Assembly (NCBI GenBank): GCA_944472135.2
Contig: OX235262.1
Location: forward strand, 169,755,509-169,819,508
Origin: Trichobilharzia regenti
Taxonomy: Eukaryota > Platyhelminthes > Trematoda > Strigeidida > Schistosomatidae
DNA length: 64,000 bases
Reading direction: 5' to 3'
Position numbers and translations under genes: made by a program. Within the stretch, counting starts at the first letter, position 1. Each line of letters opens with the position of its first letter. The notes under the pieces were generated by a model. That model had not been told where the DNA came from, did not search any database, and saw nothing but the letters and a program-made list of their open reading frames with translations. Shown here piece after piece: positions 43,456 through 53,966 of the stretch.

Positions 43456-43751
43456 CTTATTAAATAAAGCTAAAAAAAACCACATTCCATCCCAACGATT
43501 TTTTACCCTCAATCAAGTGTATTTATTTCTTTCTACAAATTACATTAGCCGTTTTTCTCAATAAAGCAAACCGTACTGGATTTCAGACTACTAAACAACG
43601 AGTTGCACATATGTACAATGATGCTAATCCCCTATAAGTTTGATAGTAAAAGGTGAGTTTGTGAAAGTTGATGATTCCCTCCCTCTCACTCATCATTTCT
43701 CTGAATCAGACAAAAGCGTGGACACAATTCAGCCTAGTTCGAACCATTAGG

Positions 43752-44995
43752 CATTATTATTATAATTAACGTTATTCATTTGGGTTCCCAGTGGAACATA
43801 GGGCTTCAAAAAAATAGAACTTCTATTTTCTCTTGTCTTCTTCTGCTCTATAACCCCACACGATTGCCCATAATCTCTCACCTCCCCCCCTTCAACTCAC
43901 ACGATCTCCTTGAAATCACCCTCGCACCGAAGACTCACTCGTAGTTACCCATTCCGGTTCTACTCGATCGATGGCCTGCATTGCGCGCGATGTCATTCAA
44001 CTGTCTCCTAAACGTATGCCCAATCCATCTCCAATTTCTACTACACATTTTTTGAGCGATCGGCTCTTGGTTGGTTTGTTCACATTGTTTATTGTCGCTT
44101 ATTCTTTCTGGCAATTTGATCTTCAGTATGGAGTCAGTGAATCCAGCAGCAAGTCTGAAGTAGCCTATTCGAAATCCTTTTCGTGACACGTGTGTCAAGT
44201 TTCTGGCCCCGCATAGAAGAATTGACTGACTTGGCATTGGTGTTGAAAATGTGAATCTTTTTCTTTATGCTGACTGAGTGTAGAAGATTTCCAAACTGGT
44301 TTCAGGTTGATGAAGGCGTATTTTGCTTTTCCGATTATGACTGGCTTTGACATCTTCATCTGTTCCGCCAGCCTGCAGTGACTGCCTCTATCAAATCCCT
44401 CCCGTTGATGGTGATTAGTGTTGGTTGTTTGTTGCTGTTGGTGGTGGTGGTGGTTGGTTATTTTCATCACCTCCGTCTTCTCTGTGTTCACCCGGAGTCC
44501 TGTTTTCGTTGCCTCTTCAGCCATTTTGTTGGTTTCCGCTTGCAAGTCTTAGAGTTTGCGTGACACTAGACATACGTCATCCACGCGCGAAATCCAGATC
44601 TTCGAGAATCTTTTTATCGGTGGTCCAGTGTATTCCTGTCTTCTCACTCCCTGTGCACAGTCTGACGCATAATCCAGTCCACCACAATTAAGAGTATCAT
44701 CGGTACTGATAGGCAACCAGCCTTGTCTTACTCCTACATTCACTTCGAACGCCTCGCTGAGTTTTCCGTTATGGATCACTTAACACATGTCATTGTCATA
44801 TAGCCAGCTGTTAAATGAGGTTGATAAAGACCTGGGTACCGAACACCATAGTGTTGAAGCAGTTTCTAAATTACTTCTCGGTCAACGTTGCTTGTCGAAG
44901 GGCCTATTCGAAGTCGATGAAGTTGAGGCGCAGATTTAACTGTCACTCTACGCTTTGTTCGATGATGATGCGTAGAGTTGTAACTATTAGGCATA
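43752..44995 (-). mobile_element. RTE-like non-LTR retrotransposon, RT to 3' end
   Basis: Long minus-strand copy. It reads from RT fingers (about 44995) through MIHNGKLSEAFEVNVGVRQG (motif B, 44720-44779), VDDVCLVSRKL (motif C, about 44549-44582), GLRVNTEKTEVMKITNH (about 44460-44510), the CSRNWRWIGHTFRRQLND helix (about 43990-44045) and the family 3' end near 43775. Frameshifts occur at least near 44560 and 44230. A CACCACCAC tract encodes a His/Gln run. Confidence 0.85.
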
Positions 44996-45069
44996 GTAAA
45001 CAGAAATAATTTCTTATAGTTACATTTATATAAAATATGGATTTACTGATTACTTAAGTTCTCCAGAGT

Positions 45070-45665
45070 ATATATTATTACTGTTATATCCCTGAGTTCC
45101 GAATGGAACATACGGCTTCAACAAAACATCTCCATTTTGTTCCATTTTCTGTGATCCTTTTCATCCAGCGTCATGATTAACCATAATGTCTCATCTTCCC
45201 CTCACACGACTTCCTGCATATCACACTAGGACGTTCGATTGGTCATTTTCTCACTTGTGTTCCACTCGAGGCATGCCTTGGTATACGTGATGTCGCCCTG
45301 CAGTATCTTCAGTGTTTATTCGATTCATCACCACTTTCTTCAGCATATTTGTTGAGAGATAGGCTCTTGATTGGTTTATTGCCTCCAAGAATTTCTTGTT
45401 GATTATTCTTTCTGGCAAGCCAGCCATTTGATCTTCAGTATGGAGCCAGCCAAGGCAGACACTGATAAAAGTTTGCAGTAGCCTGTTGGAAATGGTTTTT
45501 GTGACATATGTGGAAAGTTTCTGAACCATATAGAATAACTGACTGACTTAGATTAGCGTTTAGAAATTCAGAGTTCAGAAGATTTTCAAACTGATTTCAA
45601 AGTGATGAAGGTCTGTCTTTTCCTTTGAATTCTGGTTTTGACAACCTGTAGTTGAAACGATATTT
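45070..45665 (-). mobile_element. RTE-like non-LTR retrotransposon, 3' part
   Basis: Minus strand. 3' end near 45090-45120 ('ctgagttccgaatggaacat' on plus), with LLQTFISVCLGWLHTEDQM (about 45420-45475) and the upstream decayed segment to about 45665. It lies directly upstream (5') of the copy at 43752-44995, in the same direction, with about 75 bases between them. Confidence 0.75.
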
Positions 45666-46244
45666 TTTCAAGACACAAGGAGGAAACACCATTTCTGTTG
45701 CTATAGACATAAGACTATTATTTAACCTTTCTCTCCCAACATAATTTTTCTACTAAGTGACAGTAGTGATATAGTCCTCGAGTGAGTTTGTTCACGTTCT
45801 AGTAAGCCAGAGAGGATGGCACCATTATGATCGAGTGCGTATTGTTTCATTGAAAAAGATCTGGGAGATATGTGATTTCATCCAACACCCATACTTCTAC
45901 AAGAGTTTCTTTTAAAAGTGAGTTTTTGTATTCACCTAAAACAAATTTGACAAGGAAACCTCAGTAACTTGTTCAGTTCCTTTAAGACTACACCATCCTG
46001 TTGTGTACAGAACTGCAAATTCGCTGAAGAACTTTAATGAGAAGTGGCCTTTCACGTACTTGAAAATAAAGAACACTGATAAACAGGTTCATGTAGCTCT
46101 GAAAAAGATACTGGCACTGAAATCTCTTATTTCAAAAGCGATATTCGGATAGCTGTTTTCGTAAACAGCTATCAAAAGGCTTTTGCTACTAATATCAGTA
46201 AAAAGTTTGAGCATTGTGGATTAGATCAAATAAAGCTTTTGCTA
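45666..46244. other. Intronic sequence, nothing recognised
   Basis: A local inverted pair 'cggatagctgttttcgtaaacagctat' near 46147-46173 can form a small hairpin. No frame or repeat match seen. Confidence 0.45.
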
Positions 46245-46565
46245 CTAGTCTTATTTCCCATCTGATTGTAATTGATCAATAACACTCATATTATTATTTC
46301 TGAATGTACATTATCCTAGGTTGATTTTGATTCAAATGTCTAATCATCAATTTCACTCACGTATATAAATGAAGCATGAAAGTTGTGTACGTGGTGCCTT
46401 GATATGATTATGAGCAATAAATTGTGCTCAAAATATGGTCATCAGTTAATATTATACTGTATAACACTGTGTGATTCATCAAAATAAAATCTCATCCATA
46501 ATGCAGTTACACTCTACCACAGTACCAACGTTTTATACGTATATCAATAACCTATAAATAGTATT
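46245..46565 (+). repeat. Foldback element C fragment, right half
   Basis: Colinear with the right part of the element at 1618-3640 ('cttatttcccatctgattgt', 'ccttgatatgattatgag', 'tcaaaataaaatctcatcca') and ends in the right terminal repeat. The left terminal repeat is not evident, so the copy is truncated. Confidence 0.65.
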
Positions 46566-46574
46566 CACCAGTGT

Positions 46575-46935
46575 GTGTTATTAGAATTTAATTGGTGGAT
46601 GATGGTTAGTAGTGGAATCCAGGACAACGGGCATTTCGTCCTATTTGGGACTCGTCAGCTAACTGAATGTACCTGCATTCCCTAGTCACTGAGTGATGAT
46701 GTTCCCACCGAGGCTCGAACCCAGTGCCCATAGTTCCAAACGTCAAAGCGTTATCCACTAGACCACTTGGGCCATGAGAGCTGACCACCTCTTGTGCAAC
46801 GGGTCATATTAATTATTTAATTCAATTATTTTAGATTTTCCCATCGATTGATTGGACCCAAATGCTCAGTCTCCGGTTGAAATATCGGCTTCTAGTGCAG
46901 ATGCTTCAACGATGTCTGGGGATGTAATTACAAGT
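46575..46935 (-). mobile_element. Sm-alpha-like SINE with hammerhead ribozyme
   Basis: Minus strand, in order: 5' region, tRNA-like head 'ggcccaagtggtctagtgga' (A box) and 'actgggttcgagcctcgg' (B box) at about 46690-46775, then 'ggaatgcagg', the hammerhead core, and 'cctggattccactactaacc'. This is the layout known for schistosome Sm-alpha elements, which carry hammerhead ribozymes (Ferbeyre and colleagues). Confidence 0.85.
46614..46681 (-). ncRNA. Hammerhead ribozyme, nearly complete
   Basis: Minus strand: stem I strand GGAATGCAGG, a loop, core CTGACGA (position 7 is variable in the consensus), stem II GTCC/GGAC with loop CAAATA, GAAA, a short stem III, cleavage site TC, then stem I partner CCTGGATTCC (9 of 10 pairs). 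All core nucleotides of the CUGANGA...GAAA...UH consensus are present. Stem III (ATG...TGT) is weak, so the rate may be low. Confidence 0.75.
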
Positions 46936-47110
46936 TAGTTGGTGGATGGTGACTAGCAGTGGAATCCAGGAGCATCATTTCTCTCTGGGGAATGCAGATA
47001 CACCCAGTTGACGAGTCCCAAATAGGACGAAATGTGCACCCTGAATTCCACTGCTAGTCACCATCGACAAATTAAATTCTAATTACATTCCCAGACATCG
47101 TTGAGTGTGT
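46936..47110 (+). mobile_element. Sm-alpha-like fragment with broken hammerhead
   Basis: Plus strand, joined in inverted direction to the element before it. Core TTGACGA (first base changed), perfect stem II GTCC/GGAC, GAAA, but the expected GTC cleavage triplet is replaced by CAC. An extra inverted piece of the ribozyme's 3' strand (about 46943-46972) pairs with 47040-47070, so a long hairpin encloses the core. Confidence 0.65.
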
Positions 47111-47844
47111 ATTATTCACTGCATTCTAACGCCTAACTAGAGAATAATTCTGGAATTTTCTCACCAATTCTCTCTTTGTCATAACTGTCGTTTAGTTTTG
47201 CTTATAAACCTTTTAAAATCATGTATCAGCAATAAATAACATTAAAAAATATGATAATTTAACCAATAACACTATAATATAGAATGTAATTTATATAGAA
47301 TTTATATTTTGCTGACTTAAAATTGATAACAGCAATAGCGTCTAATTTGTAACTGGTCAAGTGAAGTTTGAAATTGTGACAAGTGTTTGTATTAAGTAAA
47401 AAAGAAAAGATGAAATATAGAGTTTCATGCATCTAAGTGATGACCACCATTCGATGCTTGATCGATACCTTAGATTGCAGAAGACACAGAAAACATATTC
47501 TGCATTCTACAAGAATGTTTAGAGATAAACAAACAATGAATCATCGCACAAAACAATGACTCAGGTATATTACATAATTATAATTAATTATATATTCTTT
47601 AAGATAACACCCTAGAGCTGATGTCATAGTTATGTGAAAAAGGTAGACTTGAGTACTAAAAATAACACTCGTGTTCATTAGCAATTATAATATACTGCTG
47701 CTATTGTTGATGAATTTAATCTGTGAGCCGATGTCTTAATATAAAAAAAAATCAATTGCACACACATACACACAATAGCCACAACATTTTGCTAGAAATT
47801 TAAGAAATCGATTATCAAAGTAGTTATTTTTAATGACAGCTTGA
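47111..47844. other. Intronic sequence, nothing recognised
   Basis: Strongly AT-rich, with no frames, tRNA-like boxes or RT motifs. Confidence 0.5.
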
Positions 47845-48563
47845 ATTTCAACAAAAATTTGCACAGAAGTGCAGCAATACAAGCTGCGACCTCCATCCCT
47901 GATTTATAAAACATGAAGATAGAGGAAAGAAAGATTTCAAACGATCTAGAATAGGCAGAAATGTACAAGAGGAAGAATAACTACATAAAGAAGCATGAGT
48001 AGCATGGATCTGACAGTTCATACAGAGAAAGACTTTAGATTTTTCAACAAAAGTCTCAAGCCATTGGTTTTTAACATCCCCAGGACCCAACGAGGCAGTC
48101 TACACCTCCCTATATGACTCAAACTGACCAACAAAGACTTCATGGACTGATTTCAGATTACGGTTTAACCGCTGTTATCTCTCTTCCAACCTAATCCGAT
48201 GTTAGTTAACATTGCTTGACAAGGCGAGGGGTGGTAGAGGGGGAGTTGTCGGTGGCTCGGTATGCTTAACACGTTTCCTAGCAATCTCAGTCGGCGTAAC
48301 TTCACAAACGCATCGATTGGCTTTCCTTCTTGACTTAGAACCATATATCCATCCTCAGTAATACTCAACACATTATACCACTTATGACATGCATCGTCAA
48401 AGACAGCTAGCCTCTTCAGATCCCTTCACTTTCAACGATATATCTCACAGTCTTAAAGACAGAACGACAGAACTTCTGAGCAGTACACACGTCTGATGAT
48501 CGAAAACCGGGTATCACTTCTATACTAAAGCTGATGTAAGTTGAAACAGGCTGAAATAATTTC
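47845..48563 (-). mobile_element. Second non-LTR family (B), 3' part, split by a SINE
   Basis: Minus-strand 3' half: 3' UTR end near 47850 ('aaaatttgcacagaagtgca' on plus), the C-terminal Arg/His-rich segment (about 48165-48370: VKLRRLRLLGNV, IPSHRQLPLYH) and upstream decayed coding to 48563. The rest of the same copy resumes after the SINE at 48939. Confidence 0.75.
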
Positions 48564-48926
48564 CAAGTATTGGTTTTGTAGGGATTTTGTTTGATTGTTT
48601 GGAGGATTTCATCATGAGCTGACATCAGTTAGAGAACCAGTGGAAAACCTGGGAGTACTTCTAGTGGTAAGCCATGACCAGTAGGGTACAGCAGGTCGAA
48701 GATGAGGCAGTAACTCATCGAAGAAGACATTGCGAAATGGTCGCGCTGTGCCGTGAATCGGCAGAAGTTAGAATTCAAGAACTATTGGATCGGGTCCCAG
48801 TGACTCAATGGTCTACGAAGTCGCTTGCCTTGTAACCAGAAGGTCCTGGATTCGAAACTGCTATCCAGTACTCCCAGGTTTTCCAGTGGTTCTCTAACTT
48901 ATGTCAGCTCATGATGAAATCCTCCA
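48564..48926 (+). mobile_element. tRNA-headed SINE, family 2, bounded by a 12-bp target duplication
   Basis: Flanked by tgaaataatttc at 48552-48563 and 48927-48938. It holds the family head ('gggtcccagtgactcaatgg', B box 'ctggattcgaaactg') but lacks the hammerhead-like section. An extra inverted copy of its tail at 48594-48650 pairs with 48868-48925 (about 57 bp). It sits inside a B-family element, so it is younger than that element. Confidence 0.85.
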
Positions 48927-48938
48927 TGAAATAATTTC

Positions 48939-49800
48939 GTCACCCAACACTCCAATAGAATTGGTGCAACTATCCAAATAAGTCAACAACGATCAACACG
49001 CTCTACCTCTCGACTGCATACATATCTTTAAACTGGAAGATGTTTTGGACCAGTCCCTCAATATCAATTTACATGTGATTGATAGGAGACAGATGCTTCC
49101 GAAAAATTCCAAGATTTCTGCTCAAGGTGTTCAGAAAACTCAGTATTTTGTCAGCATCTTCACGAAGAAATATTATATTATCCGCATAATCTAAATCATC
49201 AAGACTTTTCCCTGCTAGCAAGTCAATCATTAAGTTACTAAAGTAGATTAGGGTCACATATGATTGAATTAAACAACAATGTAGGGATGGCTGCATTCTT
49301 ATCACTTCATTCACGGTCAAACATTGTCATAGCACTCGCTGGTCAACGAAGTCAAACGCCTCCTTCAAGTCGACAAATATAGTAAGTATTGGAGGCCGTT
49401 TAGTATGCTTATACTGCGGAATCTATCGAACGGTGAAGATATGATCAATGCAAGCCAAAAGCGTACCTTGTTTCCCCGGGTTTATCTCTCAAGAGCACAC
49501 CCAATACATGTATAATTTTTGAAATTACAGCTTTAGACGTTATGTTATTCAAGCTTACCCACCCATCCCCAAGATTATCACACGAAGGCTTATAAACTGG
49601 AATAATCAATGATTTATACTAGGCTAACATGACTATCTCTCAAGGCCTCACCTAATATCTTACTTAACTCAGAAAACAGTTCGTCACCACCGTCCATAAA
49701 AACCTCTGGAGTCATTCCACTAGTTCCTGCTGCTTTATCGACTTTCAGATTACAGACAACTTCTTGTAAATTTAATTACTGTTGCAGGACCGATGCCTAC
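48939..49800 (-). mobile_element. Second non-LTR family (B), reverse transcriptase part
   Basis: Minus strand, continuing the copy split at 48563. RT palm reads LIYFSNLMIDLLAGKSLDDL then DYADNIIFLREDADKILSFL (about 49120-49230). The catalytic motif is YADN in place of YADD, so the second Asp is lost. RT fingers are recognisable in broken frames up to about 49790 ('SGMTPEVFMDGGDELFSELS'-like). Confidence 0.75.
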
Positions 49801-50159
49801 ATCCCATACAGGTAGATATTAGATGACTGGGCGAATTCATTGAGTTCCTAATGAGAACTACATTAATATTCAATAAGAATTTTGTTTATAAAGAATCGAT
49901 GGACGTTAATCAAGTTCTCACTGTTATTCTCACTAGTCATGGATATAATGTAGAATGATATACACAGCAAGAAAATATGTATCCTTAAGTGGTGAAATTA
50001 ATTTAATGCGCCAATTTTTCCCATAGGACAGAAATCTAGAATCACACCTTACTGACAATTAACTGCCTAACGCGGTTCTTCCTACACCCGGTAAACTACT
50101 TACAATGCCAGAAGTAGCAAAATACTATGTTAGTCAGCTCTTATATTGTGTATATAGGT
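49801..50159. other. Intronic sequence, nothing recognised
   Basis: No convincing coding or repeat signal. Confidence 0.45.
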
Positions 50160-50300
50160 GTTTAAAACGATGGATACTGGATTCAAGCCTCCATGGGAAC
50201 ACCATCATTCACTGGGGAATGCAGTTACACAGAGTTGACGAGTCTAGAATGGGACGAGACGCGCATTTTAGATCCCATTGAGAATTACCCCTAGATAACA
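50160..50300 (+). mobile_element. Sm-alpha-like fragment with decayed hammerhead
   Basis: B-box-like 'actggattcaagcctcc', then 'ggaatgcag', TTGACGA, stem II-like GTCT...GGGAC, GAGA in place of GAAA, and CGCGCATTT in place of the cleavage region. Same layout as 46.6 kb but inactive by sequence. Confidence 0.65.
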
Positions 50301-50764
50301 TCTGGTTTCCTTCAGAAGAACTGGATCAGCGGTTGTTGTCATCAAATATTAACTGAATGGTAGCAACCTGAGGTAATAATAATCTATTTACTTTTTGTGA
50401 ATAATGGTAAGTCAGTCAGTCAGTCCCCTACACTTTCAATCCACTAATCCCACTTATCACTACTAATAATTTTTGTAGTTTAGTTCACAATATTTGCTTT
50501 ATTTTATAATAACAGGATAGAAATAATCAATTTTGTTCAGTTGAAAAGATACATAGTATCCTTAAAGCATAAAAGTACTTCTTTAAAAAAAATATTGAAC
50601 TATTCACTTCCTGTTCTATTGCATTCACAGCATGACAAGTACTCACGAGTATGGAGTATACCAGCGATCAACAGATTTTCAATTCCTTCATACAATGCTG
50701 AAGTAATAAAACTCTAGTTCTGGATTACAAAACTATTGTTCTGATTTACTGCTCAGAATGATAT
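50301..50764. other. Intronic sequence with a (CAGT)n patch
   Basis: (CAGT)n at about 50410-50425, which resembles the tail of the second non-LTR family but has no element attached. Nothing else recognised. Confidence 0.4.
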
Positions 50765-50970
50765 GAAAGTCCATGTGGCTAAATGGTCAAAGAGGTTGGT
50801 CTCGTAGCTTGAAGACCCTTGGGTTCGATATCTGATGGGATCATGGGTAGGCACTGATGAAGAGTCACAATAATACGATGGAAGAGCTCTCCAGTACTCC
50901 CCTATTGGTTTTTAATGACCTCTCCAACAAATGTTGTTTCATGACGAAATCTAGCGATCCAGCAATCGAA
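50765..50970 (+). mobile_element. tRNA-headed SINE, family 2
   Basis: 'atgtggctaaatggtcaaag' A-box region, B-box-like 'cttgggttcgatatctg', decayed hammerhead-like CACTGATGA, AGAGTCAC..., and tail 'ctccagtactcccctattgg' to 'tttcatgacgaaatc'. Confidence 0.7.
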
Positions 50971-51235
50971 ATTCATCCAAAAATCCTCACAAATTTCATA
51001 ATTCAAAGATGACTACTGTTAGTAAATCAAATCCACAATTCACAAATAGGTTAGCCAATCGTAGCCAATCTACACAGTTCGAGTAGTGAAATTTCAGCAT
51101 AGTTTACTTTGAAAGTTGAGATTATTTAGATCATAATATCTGATCTACTTGATACCAGAAATGGTAAACAAGAAAGCAAGCATATTCACTGACTAAATGT
51201 GATGGTTAGTTGTTTACCACTCTTATCGACCACCT

Positions 51236-52090
51236 AGTCTGTCTGTCTGTTTTTGACATAGAACTTTGCACCGATGTGTGGCAGTTCAAGTCGTCACACT
51301 TCACTCAGCACACAAAGCAAGAGAAGAAAGGAGAAGAAATGCATAATAGAGACAGTAGACAGGGATATGAGACAAAACGACCATTGGTTTTTACCGTCTC
51401 AAGGACCTCAACCAGTCTGGAAGTCTATACCTTCCTACGTCACTGACTGGCTTAAACTAACTGTTGTGGATTTCATTGACTGATGAAGCCATGTTTTGGT
51501 TTGACCATCGCTAGCTCTTTTCCAGCCTGACCATATATCAGCTAACATTACCCGTCGGTAGAGGAAGGCGATGACTAGGCATGCATGCCTAACCATCTCA
51601 TTCAATCGATGTAACTTCACAGCCTCGTCTATTGATTTCCCCTCCTTACCTAGAACTCAACGAGGCCTAACATCAATATTGCTCACCCTATTATACCACT
51701 TCAAACGGGAGATAGAAGGCAGGCACCTAGGATCAATGACAGCTAGACTTTTCATGTCTTCAACTCTCAATGGCCAGGTCTCACAGCTGGCCATAATAGA
51801 GGACGGAGCGGACTGATGAGTAGTACATCCACATTTTGGTCGATATCTGGATATCACGTCTACGCCAGAGACGGCGTAAACTGGCATATGCGAAACTAGC
51901 CTTCTGTATCCGCACTCAGCTGAGATTTCGTCAGCGATCAACCCCACTGGCGTTGGCTGATGCAACTCTCCAAATAAGTGAAGTGGTCAACACGCTCCAC
52001 CAAACACTTCACTGCCTATTTCTAAGCTAGGAGTCAGAGTAGCCCAGTCCTGTACCATCATCTTACATTTGGCGGGAGCGAATTGCACTC
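51236..52090 (-). mobile_element. Second non-LTR family (B), 3' part
   Basis: Minus strand: tail CTGTCTGTCTG side near 51237, 3' UTR, then 'LHRLNEMVRHAC' (about 51585-51620), and 'CETWPLRVEDMKSLAVIDPR' (about 51732-51793) with further post-RT sequence up to about 52085. Colinear with 20105-21075. Confidence 0.8.
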
Positions 52091-52119
52091 CAAACATTCG
52101 TATATTGCAGCTCAAGGTA

Positions 52120-52380
52120 TTCAATGTATTCAATGATGTTAGGCTTCGGTCGAATGCTAGGTAGGGAGAGGAAACCAATCGACGAGGCTGTAAAGCTACA
52201 TTGACCGAGATGGTTTGTACATATGTTACGCATGCATCCCTAGCCATCGCCTTCCTCGACCAAGTAGTGCTTGCTAATAAGCAAGATTGAGGAGACCTAA
52301 ACACCAAACAGTAGTTTCGCTCAATTGGGGCCGAGTTCATTCTCAGTGCACCCTGTCCGACTAAGCTCACAGGGCACTGC
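52120..52380 (+). mobile_element. Second non-LTR family (B), short fragment
   Basis: Plus-strand piece ('ggcttcggtcgaatgctagg', 'gatggtttgtacatatgtta', 'cgccttcctcgac') matching 1100-1200 and 22690-22830. It abuts the minus-strand B copy to its left, forming an inverted pair. Confidence 0.6.
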
Positions 52381-52589
52381 AGGTGGTATGCAACTAGTCA
52401 TCACAATCAATCAGTATAGTATACAGTTTTATGCAAATAGACTATTGTTCATTGTAGAAATCTAGTCAGTGTTAGCTCGTAGGGTAGTAATTCCACAAGC
52501 AGAACAGCCAATAATTTCAGTGAAGCAAAAAAAACAGTGGCTGGTTTATCCAATATCTGATAACTGTTATGTGAAGTAGCTATCGAAAT

Positions 52590-52830
52590 AGGTTAGACAA
52601 ATAGATAATCACGAATCGGTAGAAGCTGGAATTCATGAGGCATTAGATCAGGTTGCAGTGGCTGAATGGTGATCTACGAGCTTGACCTATAGCCTGAGTT
52701 CGAAGCCTGACAATGGGTTCGTAATGGCGATGAGTCCCAAACCAGGGAGAAACAGCTGTCCAGTGCTCCCCGGTGGTTTTCAGTGGTTTTCTAACTGATT
52801 TCAACCCGTCGTGAAGCTTGACATAATAAA
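52590..52830 (+). mobile_element. tRNA-headed, hammerhead-bearing SINE, family 2
   Basis: 5' region 'cacgaatcggtagaagctgg', A-box region 'gttgcagtggctgaatggtg', B-box-like 'ctgagttcgaagcctg', then hammerhead-like CGATGA, GTCCCAAACC, GAGAAAC and the usual 'cagctgtccagtgctcc' tail. The core has lost U4 and stem II pairing. Confidence 0.75.
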
Positions 52831-53063
52831 GAAGAGATTAGTGACAAATTCTCAGAGGTGATGAAATTTTCAGTTGATAATAGTTGAAAATTGGACGAAA
52901 CACCAGTTTTTTGATTATCTTCTGGCATAAGTGTCTAGACATTGTAACCATGTAGTTTAGAGAGCGAATTCATTACTATGATAGTGCACAAGAAGGGGGG
53001 GGGAATTCGATTATAACGTACACTAGATCATACAAAGAATTTTTTTCAGAGAAACTCACTCAC

Positions 53064-53225
53064 CTTTCGAGTTATTTTGTCAAATTCACTCCGACCGAAA
53101 TTTAGCAAATCAGCAAATCCCCCAGACCGTCGTGGAAGAGAAACATGATCAATAGTGTCTTCAAAGTCATCAGGTGGAATAACAGACAAATTGGAATTTA
53201 AAACTGCCACACGTGATTCAAAAAA
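53064..53225 (-). CDS. DENND1: Exon 3 of connecdenn/DENND1-like gene (end of DENN module)
   Basis: 162 bases, exactly 54 codons in phase 0 (FFESRVAVLNSNLSVIPP ... SEFDKITRK). Acceptor 'cggaatttatag', donor GTGAGTG. With exon 2 it reads ...NSQMVIQ-FFESRVAVLNSN...DDFEDTI. Spacing and pattern (F-[x]3-R-[x]2-LN-S...D-x-FE-x2-I) match the dDENN end of connecdenn proteins, where the segment reads F-x3-R-x-x-LLNS with an acidic FEEEI further on (from general knowledge of the family). It is followed by a basic/aromatic stretch and the 33-kb intron. Confidence 0.8.
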
Positions 53226-53429
53226 CTATAAATTCCGAAGAAGAAAAAAACACGAGCAATTGTAAAAATTTATTAAAATTAATTTAAGAAATGTAGAGAG
53301 AAAAAAAAGGCTGTAGTCACAATCTCATCAAAATTCTCACCTTGCTACACGCTACTATTTGCCTAGTAATTTTATTTAATCCAGAGGGTATAGAACGGCA
53401 GTCAAACCTTACTCTACCCCAATTCGAAA

Positions 53430-53745
53430 AAGCCTTCAACAGGCAGTGTTAACCGTGAAGTAATTTGAAAACTACGCCAACACTATGGACTGCAGTGTCC
53501 TAGATCTTTACCAACCTCATTCAACAGCCTTATATGACAATGTCGAATGTCAAGCAGTTCACAACGCAGCTGTTGAAATGGATACAGGAGAAAGATAAGG
53601 CTGAAAACTGTCACTGTTCATATTTTTAATTGTAGTAGACTGGATTATGCGGAGCACCGCAGATACGAGTGTGGACCGACAAGAAGACTATAACAGGTTC
53701 GGATTTCCCGGATGATTTGCGTCAATCAGATTTTTAACCGCTGTA
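53430..53745 (+). mobile_element. RTE-like non-LTR retrotransposon, RT fragment
   Basis: Plus-strand piece from motif A (EKAFNRQC, about 53425-53450) to just past motif B and the 'VDWIM' region (about 53637-53655). Heavily decayed. It is cut at about 53745, where a PLE fragment begins. Confidence 0.65.
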
Positions 53746-53754
53746 GTCCGCCAA

Positions 53755-53940
53755 TAAAACTTAATTTTGAAATGGGAAACGAATCCAAAATCCACTTTCT
53801 CAATGTGGAACTAAAAAGAAGACCCGACAGAACCTTAAGTTGTCAGAGTCCGTAAGAAACCCACATGGTATGGTCAACTGACAAGTTTCTACAGTTGCAT
53901 GCCTGTCGGAATCTATTAAGACATTTTAATTCATTGAAAG
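53755..53940 (+). mobile_element. PLE reverse transcriptase fragment
   Basis: Plus strand: LNFEMGNESKIHFLNVELKR (about 53761-53820), then 'THMVWSTDKFLQLHAC' (about 53855-53905), matching the post-catalytic RT segment ('F-LDV', 'KPTWSGQYLHF') of the other PLEs. No flanking PLE sequence remains. Confidence 0.65.
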
Positions 53941-53966
53941 TGGTCATTAAAGTCAGAATAATAATT

